Under the pieces are notes generated by a model. It was not told the DNA's origin. It worked only from the letters and a program-made list of their open reading frames with translations, and made no database searches. A stretch of DNA of 38,759 bases, taken from Glycocaulis profundi. GTDB lineage: Bacteria; Pseudomonadota; Alphaproteobacteria; Caulobacterales; Maricaulaceae. Below, in pieces: positions 27,039 to 33,926 of the stretch. Position numbers and translations under genes: made by a program. Location of the stretch: contig VJOU01000025.1 of assembly GCA_007050995.1 (NCBI GenBank), positions 1-38,759 on the forward strand, given 5' to 3'. Each line of letters opens with the position of its first letter. Position 1 is the first letter of the stretch.

Positions 27039-27070
27039 GTAAAGCACACTTGACGTCAAGTTTGCTTTAC
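27039..27070. promoter_or_regulatory. 32-bp near-perfect palindrome between divergent serine hydrolases
   Basis: The left half, GTAAAGCACACTTGAC, and the right half, GTCAAGTTTGCTTTAC, are reverse complements at 15 of 16 positions. The centre is TTGACGTCAA, which gives a TTGACG -35-like hexamer in each direction (27050-27055 plus, 27059-27054 minus). It sits 37 nt before the plus gene and 49 nt before the minus gene. The layout suggests one operator controlling both genes. No regulator gene adjoins it, and I do not recognise the binding family. Confidence 0.7.
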
Positions 27071-27106
27071 CTCATCATCCCGCCCGGTCAACACCGGAGT
27101 GTCCTC

Positions 27107-28192
27107 ATGCGCCGCCTCTCCGCCGCCCTCGCCCTGTCCGCCGCCCTCGCCGCCCCTGCCCTCGCGCAGGAGGACGTGTCAGACGCGCTCGAAGCCCTGC
27201 GGGAAGCCAACGGCCTGCCCGCGCTGGCGGGCGTGGCGGTGTCAAAGGACGGCGGCGTGATCGCGCGCGGGGCGGCGGGCGTGACGGTGCTGAACGGCGA
27301 GGATGCCGCCACCACCGAGGACGCCTGGCATCTGGGCTCGCTGACCAAGATGATGACCGCCGTCCTCGCCGCCCGGCTGGTCGAACAGGGCGCGCTGGAT
27401 TTCGACATGACCATCGGCGACGTGCTGGGCGGGCGCTTCGAGGGGATGGACCCCGGCTGGCGGGACGCCACCCTGCGCCAGCTCATCACCCACCGGGCGG
27501 GCATAAGGGACGTGTTCGGCGCCACGCCCGAGTGGCGGGCCGCCTTCGGCGCGCCGCTCGAGGCGCGCGAGCATCGCGAGGCGTTGGCGCGGCTGGCGCT
27601 CGAAGCCGCGCCCCGCAGCGCTCCGGGTGAGGAATTCGGCTATTCAAACGGCGGCTACGTCATCGCCGGGCTGATGATGAAGGAACTGACCGGGGAAAGC
27701 TGGGAGGCGCTGATGGCCCGCGAGGTGTTCGAGCCGCTGGGGCTGGACAGCGCCGGGTTCGGCCCGCCCCCGGTCATACGCGGGCACACCATGCTGGGCG
27801 GCCCCGCGCCGGAGGACCGCGCGGACAATCCCGCCGCGCTGGGCCCCGCGGGCACGGTGCATATGAGCCTCGAGGACTACGCCGCCTTCATCCGCATGGT
27901 GCTGCAGGCCAAAGACGGCGAGAGCGATTATCTCAGCCAGCAGTCGATGGACTATCTGCTGACCCCGGCCGAGGGCGAGGACTACGCGCTGGGCTGGATG
28001 GTGCTGGAGCGCGAGTGGGCGGGCGGCCCCGCCTATCACCACTCGGGCAGCAACACGATGTGGTTCGCGGTGGTCTGGATGGCGCCCGACAAGGACGTCG
28101 CCGTCATCGCCGCGACCAATTCCGGCGCCGCCGCCGGACCCGGCGCGGTGGACCGGGCGCTGGGCCCGCTGCTCGCCGTGGCTCTGGAATAG
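27107..28192 (+). CDS. Secreted beta-lactamase-fold serine hydrolase (copy 2)
   Basis: Paralogue of the divergent gene ending at 26990. 361 aa. Signal peptide MRRLSAALALSAALAAPALA, cleavage before QEDV. Catalytic SLTK at 78-81, YSN at 179-181, and the HHSGSN segment near residue 308 in place of a KTG-type motif. LITHRAGIRD and PAGTVHMSLEDYA are shared with the paralogue. The ATG at 27107 follows CCGGAG by 8 nt; an open frame from 27029 crosses the palindrome and is not used. Codons are GC-rich like the rest of the window. Likely a periplasmic esterase or D-aminopeptidase-like enzyme. Confidence 0.91.
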   Translation: MRRLSAALALSAALAAPALAQEDVSDALEALREANGLPALAGVAVSKDGGVIARGAAGVTVLNGEDAATTEDAWHLGSLTKMMTAVLAARLVEQGALDFDMTIGDVLGGRFEGMDPGWRDATLRQLITHRAGIRDVFGATPEWRAAFGAPLEAREHREALARLALEAAPRSAPGEEFGYSNGGYVIAGLMMKELTGESWEALMAREVFEPLGLDSAGFGPPPVIRGHTMLGGPAPEDRADNPAALGPAGTVHMSLEDYAAFIRMVLQAKDGESDYLSQQSMDYLLTPAEGEDYALGWMVLEREWAGGPAYHHSGSNTMWFAVVWMAPDKDVAVIAATNSGAAAGPGAVDRALGPLLAVALE

Positions 28193-28282
28193 CCCCGTCC
28201 TCCGGATCACATTTTTCCGGCCTTATCCCCGGTGATCACGGGCTGAGTTACACTCGTGCCTCCTGATTGACGGGAGGGCGGC

Positions 28283-29356
28283 ATGAAGCGGCTGATCGTG
28301 TGCTGCGACGGAACGTGGCAGACCCTGGTCCAGAAGACCCCCACCAATGTGGCGCTGATGGCCCAGGCCATCGCGCCGCGCGACGACGCGGGGCTCCAGC
28401 AGATCGTCCATTACGACTCCGGGGTGGGCACCAGCTTCACGGTGAACAACCAGTCTTGGCTGTCGCGGCTGATCGGATCAGCCCAGCGCTTCGAGGGCGG
28501 GGCGTTCGGCGGGGGGCTGGAGGAGAAGATCTACGACGCCTACCGCTTCCTCGCGATGAACTACTCGCGCGGCGACCAGATCTTCCTGTTCGGCTTCTCG
28601 CGCGGCGCCTACACTGTGCGGTCGCTGGCGGGGATGATCTACTGCTCGGGGCTCCTCTTCCGCCAGAACATCACCCTGGTGGGCGAGGCCTTCGCGCTCT
28701 ATCGCGACCCGGAGATAAAGCCCGGCGACTGGGCCGCGCGCCTGTTCCGCGAGACCCATGGCAACGAGCCGGACATCGCCTTTCTGGGCTGCTGGGACAC
28801 GGTGGGGATGCGCGGCGTGCCGTCCCTGAGCGAGCGGATCGGCATCTCCGACCAGATGAACGCGCGCTACGGCTTCCACGACACCCAGCTGAACCGCCGC
28901 ATCAGGACCGCACGCCACGCCTGCGCCATCGACGAGCGGCGCAGGGCCTTCCCCGTGACCGCCATGGACCCGTCCCCGAACTGGGTGGGCGAGGGCGAAC
29001 AGGTGAAATCGCGCTGGTTCATCGGCCCCCATGGCGGGGTCGGCGGCGGCGAGGCGCCCCACCAGCCGCTCTCTGAATTCGCGCTGAAATGGATGGCCGA
29101 GGCGGCGATGGAGGCGGGGCTGAAATTCTTCCCCGAAGTGCTTTACGGCAAGCGCCCCAGCGATCCCATGACCGCGATCAAGGACCCCACGGGGGCGATG
29201 AACAAGCTGGGCTTCGCCGACAGGACGCTGACCCCCGGCGCGTCCATCGACGATCTCGACCCGTCCGTGCTGGTGCGCTGGAAGGGCGACAAGACCTACC
29301 GCCCCGGCACGCTCAAGCCGCTGGAAGGCAAGCTGAAAGCGGCCGACGCGCCCTGA
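28283..29356 (+). CDS. DUF2235 alpha/beta hydrolase
   Basis: 357 aa protein of the DUF2235 (T6SS phospholipase effector Tle1-like catalytic domain) family. The start LIVCCDGTWQ, the nucleophile elbow GFSRGAY (Ser106) and the late CWDTVGMRG are typical; the family fold is an alpha/beta hydrolase and related members are phospholipases. It has no signal peptide, no PAAR or VgrG-like partner and no other secretion genes nearby, so a housekeeping lipase/esterase role is as likely as an effector role. GGGAGG precedes the ATG. Its last 61 nt overlap the convergent flavoprotein gene. Confidence 0.87.
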   Translation: MKRLIVCCDGTWQTLVQKTPTNVALMAQAIAPRDDAGLQQIVHYDSGVGTSFTVNNQSWLSRLIGSAQRFEGGAFGGGLEEKIYDAYRFLAMNYSRGDQIFLFGFSRGAYTVRSLAGMIYCSGLLFRQNITLVGEAFALYRDPEIKPGDWAARLFRETHGNEPDIAFLGCWDTVGMRGVPSLSERIGISDQMNARYGFHDTQLNRRIRTARHACAIDERRRAFPVTAMDPSPNWVGEGEQVKSRWFIGPHGGVGGGEAPHQPLSEFALKWMAEAAMEAGLKFFPEVLYGKRPSDPMTAIKDPTGAMNKLGFADRTLTPGASIDDLDPSVLVRWKGDKTYRPGTLKPLEGKLKAADAP

Positions 29357-31056
29357 AGCCCCGCCAGAGCCTGGTGGATGAACTGCACGGTGATCGATCC
29401 CTCGCCCACTGCGGAGGCCACCCGCTTGATGGAGCCTGAGCGCACGTCGCCGGCGGCGAACACGAAAGGATGGCTGGTTTCCAGCAGGAAAGGCTCGCGC
29501 GCAAGCGGCCATCCGGCGAGATCTTCCGGGGTCAGGGACGGACCCGTCTTCACGGAGCCTTTCTCGTCCAGGGCGATGTCGCCCTCCACGAAGCGCGTGC
29601 AGGGGTCCGCGCCGACGAAGAGGAACAGGTGGCTGACCGGGTCGCGGCCGTCTTTCCCGGTCGCGGTGTCGCGCCAGCAGACATGCTCCAGATGTCCGCC
29701 GCCCTCCAGCGCGGAGATTTCATGAAAGGGCCTGACCGTTATGTTCTCTGCCTGCTCGATCCGGGCGATGAGATAGCGCGACATGGTCGCCTCCAGCCCC
29801 TCGCGACGGACCATGATCGACACCTCGCGGGCATGGGCCGACAGGTAGATGGCCGCCTGCCCGGCCGAATTGCCGCCCCCGACCACGATCACGTCCTGAC
29901 CGCGGCACAGCCCGGCCTCCATGTGGCCCGCGCCGTAGTGCACGCCCGCGCCTTCATAGCGTCCCAGCTCCGGCAGATCGAGGCGGCGATAGTTCGCGCC
30001 CGAGGCGATGACCACCGAGCGGGCGCGGATCGTCCGCCCGTCCTCCAGCTCGACCCGCTTGCCGCGGCCGTCGCAGATCAGGCGGGACACCCCGCAGGGT
30101 ACCAGTATGTCGGCTCCGAATTTCGCCGCCTGGGTGAAGGCCCGGCCCGCCAGCGCATGACCGGAAATGCCGGTGGGAAAGCCCAGACAATTCTCGATCT
30201 TGGAACTGGCGCCGGCCTGCCCGCCCGGCGCAACGGTCTCCAGAACCGCCGTGCTCAGGCCTTCGGACGCCGCATAGACCGCCGTGGCCAGGCCTGCCGG
30301 ACCCGCGCCGATGACCACCACGTCGTAGATCGTTTCGGGATCGGTCCGGGGCATCAGGCCCAGCCGCTCGGCCAGTTCGCTCAGGGACGGATTGCGCAAG
30401 GGCGGCCCGGCCCCGGCATAGACCAGCGGCACGTCCGAGCAGGCGAAATCGCCGGTTTCGAGAAGCGCTTCGACGTCCGCGCAGGCCTCGAGATCGAGGA
30501 AGCCGTGTGGATGGCCGTTCCGGATCAGGAAGCTGCGCACCCGCAGCGTGTCGGCGGAGAATGACGAGCCCACCACCCGCACGTCCGAAAGCCCCTTCGC
30601 GATCAGGCGCATCCTGCGCAGGATGAAAGCATGCATCAGGATCTCCGACAGCTCGGGATCCCGGGCGATCAGTTCGCGCAGAGAGGCGGCCGGGACGCGG
30701 AAGGTCTCCAGATCGCCCGCCGCCCGCGCCATGACCAGCGAAGCGCGATCCGTCAGCAGATTGGTCTCGCCGCTGAACTGACGTGGCCCGTGAACGGCCA
30801 CGGCCGTCTCTGCCCCGTCCCCCGTCACGCGCAGGACTTCGAGCGCGCCTGAGATCACCAGATGCAGGTCCAGCCCCCGCTCGCCCGCCCGCCACACGAT
30901 CTGGCCGGGCGCGAAGCGGCATGGCTCGCCGAAGCGGGCCATGCGCCGCGCCTGCGCCTCTGTCAGAACGGGATAAAGCTCGGCTGAGCGGGAATCGGTG
31001 CCCGCCGCCCAGGGCGGTTCGGGCTCGGAAAGGGGAGCGTCGCTCATGGCCGTCAT
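29296..31056 (-). CDS. cNMP-binding / glutaredoxin-like / thioredoxin reductase-like flavoprotein
   Basis: 586 aa with three parts: a cyclic nucleotide-binding (CAP-like) domain (about 40-145, GQIVWRAGERGLDLHLVISG); a thioredoxin/glutaredoxin-like region (about 158-235, RVRSFLIRNGHPHGFLDLE) with no CxxC; and a pyridine nucleotide-disulfide oxidoreductase module with the FAD motif IGAGPAG (249-255), NADPH motif GGGNSAG (393-399) and AAGDVR (534-539). Where thioredoxin reductase has its CxxC active site, this protein has HYGAGHMEAGLC, so it cannot work as a normal TrxR. The last 20 or so residues (LQGASAAFSLPSSG...) are low complexity and antisense to the DUF2235 gene. Start is ATG 31056 or 31047; neither has a strong ribosome site. 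Confidence 0.88.
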   Translation of the reverse strand: MTAMSDAPLSEPEPPWAAGTDSRSAELYPVLTEAQARRMARFGEPCRFAPGQIVWRAGERGLDLHLVISGALEVLRVTGDGAETAVAVHGPRQFSGETNLLTDRASLVMARAAGDLETFRVPAASLRELIARDPELSEILMHAFILRRMRLIAKGLSDVRVVGSSFSADTLRVRSFLIRNGHPHGFLDLEACADVEALLETGDFACSDVPLVYAGAGPPLRNPSLSELAERLGLMPRTDPETIYDVVVIGAGPAGLATAVYAASEGLSTAVLETVAPGGQAGASSKIENCLGFPTGISGHALAGRAFTQAAKFGADILVPCGVSRLICDGRGKRVELEDGRTIRARSVVIASGANYRRLDLPELGRYEGAGVHYGAGHMEAGLCRGQDVIVVGGGNSAGQAAIYLSAHAREVSIMVRREGLEATMSRYLIARIEQAENITVRPFHEISALEGGGHLEHVCWRDTATGKDGRDPVSHLFLFVGADPCTRFVEGDIALDEKGSVKTGPSLTPEDLAGWPLAREPFLLETSHPFVFAAGDVRSGSIKRVASAVGEGSITVQFIHQALAGLQGASAAFSLPSSGLSVPGR

Positions 31057-31136
31057 CCGGGCCGGGCCATCCCGGCGGCGCCGATCCTAGCAGGAGCCGG
31101 GAATGCAGGGCAGCGGGAAACGTCCCGATGGGAGAC

Positions 31137-31637
31137 TCACGCCGTCAGCAGCACCGCGCAGATCGCTTCCAGCCCCGCCTGATCTTCAGCGTCGAAGGCG
31201 GCGGGCTGTTCGGAGTCCACGTCCAGCACGGCGGCGAGGCTGCCATCGGCGCGCAGCACAGGCACCACGATTTCCGAATTGGTGCGCCCGTCGCAGGCGA
31301 TGTGGCCGGGAAAAGCATGCACGTCCTCGACCAGCTGGGTGCGCCGCTCGCGCGCCGCCGCGCCGCACACGCCTTTGGAGAACGGAATCCTGAGGCAGCC
31401 CAGCGTGCCTTGATAGGGACCGACCACCAGCTCTTCGGGTTTGTCGGCATCGACCATGTAGAAGCCGGTCCAGAAGTATCTGGGTGAAAACGCGTGGGCG
31501 AGGATGCAGGCCGCGCTGGCATAGCGGGCGACCTCGCTGGTCTCGCCCGCCACCACGCTCTCGATCTCCGCCTTCAGGCGCGCATAGGCCTCGGCCTTGG
31601 TTTCGCCGTCGGGCGCGCGGGACATCGCTTCGGCCAT
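31137..31637 (-). CDS. msrC: Free methionine-(R)-sulfoxide reductase (GAF domain)
   Basis: GAF-fold enzyme that reduces free Met-R-sulfoxide, recycled by thioredoxin. 166 aa, normal length. Contains FWTGFYMVD, the three family cysteines Cys81 (TLGCLRIPF), Cys91 (SKGVCG) and Cys115 (GHIACDGRTNSEI) at the spacing seen in E. coli fRMsr, and VLDVDSEQPAAFD. The ATG at 31637 follows AAGGAGAG by 6 nt; the open frame to 31745 is not used. It lies 80 nt before the flavoprotein gene on the same strand, hinting at a redox-repair unit. Confidence 0.93.
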   Translation of the reverse strand: MAEAMSRAPDGETKAEAYARLKAEIESVVAGETSEVARYASAACILAHAFSPRYFWTGFYMVDADKPEELVVGPYQGTLGCLRIPFSKGVCGAAARERRTQLVEDVHAFPGHIACDGRTNSEIVVPVLRADGSLAAVLDVDSEQPAAFDAEDQAGLEAICAVLLTA

Positions 31638-31755
31638 CGCCGCTCTCCTTGATCTCGAACCGGGGAAGGTAGTGATCGCGCGCGCGGATGGAAGACGGGA
31701 CACGCATCCGACCGTGCGCTTGCCCGATCCCGCCGCGAGGGTCATGATGTCTGCA

Positions 31756-31769
31756 TGATAGCGCTATCA
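31756..31769. promoter_or_regulatory. LacI-family type operator before the sialate esterase gene
   Basis: TGATAGCGCTATCA, a perfect 14-bp palindrome with the central CG typical of LacI-family operators and close to the xyl-box TGGTAGCGCTAACA of Xanthomonas and similar sites in Caulobacter. It ends 34 nt before the esterase ATG. A weak promoter, TTGCCC (31720-31725) and CATGAT (31743-31748) with 17-nt spacing, would place the operator over the transcription start, a repressor arrangement. No LacI gene is in the window. Confidence 0.65.
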
Positions 31770-31803
31770 CACCCGGCAGAAGGCGGATGGCCGGGGAGGA
31801 GTG

Positions 31804-33744
31804 ATGATGATCCGACATGCGGCGGCCGCGACGGCCCTGTTCGCCCTGTCCGCGCCCGCGATGGCGCAGGACGGCCTGCTCAATCCCGTCTTTCAGGACC
31901 ATGCGGTGATCCAGCACGGCGCCCCGGTGGCGGTCTGGGGCGAGGCGGAGCCGGGCGAGACCGTCCGCGTCACGCTGGCGGGCGAGCAGGCCGAGGCGCA
32001 GGCGGACGGCGAGGGCCGCTGGCGCGCCGAACTGCCCGCCATGGCGGCGGGCGGGCCGCATGTCCTGACGGTCGCGGCGGGGGGTGCGGAGCGGACCGTG
32101 TCCGATCTCATGGCCGGGGATGTCTTCCTGTGTTCGGGCCAGTCGAACATGGTGCTGGAAATCCTGCGCGCGCTGGACGCGCCCGCAGAGATCGCGTCCG
32201 CGAACGACCCGATGATCCGGTCCATCACCCTGCCGCTGACCGCCAGCGGCGAGCCGCAGGTTTCAATCCCCGACGGCGCGCGCTGGCAGGTGGTCGGCCC
32301 GGACAACGCCGCGGGCGTGTCAGCGGCCTGCTACTTCATGGCGCGCGAACTGAGAAAAACCCGCGACGTTCCGATGGGGCTGGTGATCTCGGCCTGGGGC
32401 GGCACGCGCATCTCCGCCTGGATGCGGCCCGAGGCGCTGGCCGAGGCCGGGGTGGATCCCGAGGCGCTCGAGATGCTGGCGCTGCATGGGGACGACCCCG
32501 CAGCGGCCATGACAGGCTGGGGCGCGCGGTGGGAGAACTGGTGGCTGGGCGAGACCGGAGACGATCCGCAGGACGCGCCGTGGTCTGACGGCCTCGATCT
32601 GACCGGCTGGGGCGTGGTGCCGGAATTCACTTACTGGGAGGAATGGGGCGATCCGGCGCTGGCCTCCCATGACGGCATGGTCTGGTACCGCACCGAGGTC
32701 GAGCTGACCGCCGATCAGGCCGCCTCAGGCGCCGAGCTGCGGCTGGGCCGGGTGGACGAGGTCGACCACACCTGGCTGAACGGCGCGCCGGTGGGCGGCA
32801 CCTCCGGGCCGGGAACCCTGCGCGCCTACGACATCGCGCCCGGACGCCTGCGCGAGGGGCGCAACACGATCACCGTCAACGCGCACGACACCTGGCGCAA
32901 TGGCGGCATGGTCGGTCCCGGGGACGAGCGCGCGCTGGTGTTCGCCGACGGCTCCCGCGCCGATCTGGACGGTCAATGGCGGCATCTGAAGGTCGAGGCC
33001 GGCTTCCCCCATCCGCCCCGCTCCCCGTGGGAGGACACCGGCGGGTTCGGCCGCATCGCCAACGCCATGATCGCCCCGCTGGAGGGGCTGAGCTTCCGCG
33101 GCGCGGCCTGGTATCAGGGCGAATCCGACACCGGCCTTTCGCAGGGCTACCGCGCGCGCATGGACGGGCTGATGGCCGACTGGCGCGACCGGTTCGGCGC
33201 GGAGCTGCCCTTCGTCATCGTCCAGCTCGCCGATTTCGGCCCCCGTCCCGCCGCGCCGTCCGAGAGCGGGTGGGCCGAGGTTCGCGAGGCCCAGCGCCTC
33301 GCCGCGCTGGAGGATGATCGCGCCGCGCTGGCGGTCGCCATTGATCTGGGCGACGTCTACGACATCCACCCGCCCAACAAGCAGGAGCTGGGCCGCCGCA
33401 TGGCCCGCGCCATGCGCGCGGCGGCCTATGGCGAGGCGGTCGCGCCCTCCGGCCCGAGGCCCGTCTCCGCGGGGCGGTCGGGCGACGCGGTGACCGTGCG
33501 GTTCGAGGACGTGGAGGGGACCCTGCGCGCGCTGGGCGGTCAGGGCGTGCTCGGCGCGGAGCTGTGCGGGGCGGATGCCTGCCGGTATGCCGAGGCGCGG
33601 GCGGACGGCGACGCGCTGATCCTGTCGGGCGCGTCGGACGGCGACGCCCGCGTGCGCCTGTGGTGGGCCGACAGCCCCATCGCCAATCTCGCCGACGAGG
33701 CGGGCCTGCCGCCCCCGCCCTTCGAAATCGCCATCGGGGAGTGA
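31804..33744 (+). CDS. Secreted sialate O-acetylesterase family SGNH hydrolase
   Basis: Carbohydrate deacetylase. 646 aa. Signal peptide MMIRHAAAATALFALSAPAMA; an N-terminal beta domain (about 25-100); the SGNH block I FLCSGQSNM (Ser114 nucleophile); an inserted galactose-binding/GH2-like jelly roll (about 255-375, MVWYRTEVEL and VDEVDHTWLNG); then AAWYQGESDTG and the catalytic Asp520-x-His522 in DIHPPNK. This architecture covers sialate 9-O-acetylesterases and plant-polysaccharide (acetylxylan) esterases. With a xyl-box-like operator ahead and no sialic acid genes near, removal of acetyl groups from plant or algal polysaccharide is more likely. GGGGAGGA precedes the ATG at 31804; GTG 31801 and ATG 31807 are alternatives. 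Confidence 0.9.
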   Translation: MMIRHAAAATALFALSAPAMAQDGLLNPVFQDHAVIQHGAPVAVWGEAEPGETVRVTLAGEQAEAQADGEGRWRAELPAMAAGGPHVLTVAAGGAERTVSDLMAGDVFLCSGQSNMVLEILRALDAPAEIASANDPMIRSITLPLTASGEPQVSIPDGARWQVVGPDNAAGVSAACYFMARELRKTRDVPMGLVISAWGGTRISAWMRPEALAEAGVDPEALEMLALHGDDPAAAMTGWGARWENWWLGETGDDPQDAPWSDGLDLTGWGVVPEFTYWEEWGDPALASHDGMVWYRTEVELTADQAASGAELRLGRVDEVDHTWLNGAPVGGTSGPGTLRAYDIAPGRLREGRNTITVNAHDTWRNGGMVGPGDERALVFADGSRADLDGQWRHLKVEAGFPHPPRSPWEDTGGFGRIANAMIAPLEGLSFRGAAWYQGESDTGLSQGYRARMDGLMADWRDRFGAELPFVIVQLADFGPRPAAPSESGWAEVREAQRLAALEDDRAALAVAIDLGDVYDIHPPNKQELGRRMARAMRAAAYGEAVAPSGPRPVSAGRSGDAVTVRFEDVEGTLRALGGQGVLGAELCGADACRYAEARADGDALILSGASDGDARVRLWWADSPIANLADEAGLPPPPFEIAIGE

Positions 33745-33854
33745 GGTGGAGAAATCGGCGCGAAGCGTCGCAAGCGCGACTGCGCGCCCGCGCTCGTGCG
33801 CGGAACCGACCGAGCGGAGCGCGGGAGGACAGAAAAAACCACCGTTCGCTCCGA

Positions 33855-33884
33855 TTGCGCCGCGCCCCTCGCCTCCGCTATAGA
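33855..33884 (+). promoter_or_regulatory. Promoter of ettA
   Basis: TTGCGC (33855-33860) and TATAGA (33879-33884) spaced 18 nt, inside GCTATAGAG, which also fits the GCTANA form of the alphaproteobacterial -10. Predicted start near 33891, about 36 nt before the ettA ATG. The rest of the 182-nt gap (33745-33854) is GC-rich with no gene I can support and no clear terminator for the esterase gene. Confidence 0.6.
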
Positions 33885-33926
33885 GCGCGGCATGTCCCCT
33901 GCCGCGTCCTGAGGAGCGTTCCGCCC

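Noticed and set aside
28202-28220. Possible terminator hairpin after serine hydrolase copy 2 (CCGGA / TCCGG)
   Set aside because: Only a 5-bp stem with the T run inside the loop, not after it.
28283-29356. Type VI secretion effector locus suggested by DUF2235
   Set aside because: No VgrG, PAAR, immunity or other T6SS genes nearby; DUF2235 proteins also occur alone, so an effector role is not supported.
31114-31127. Possible terminator between msrC and the flavoprotein gene (CGGGA / TCCCG)
   Set aside because: Five-base stem and no T run; too weak to separate the two genes.
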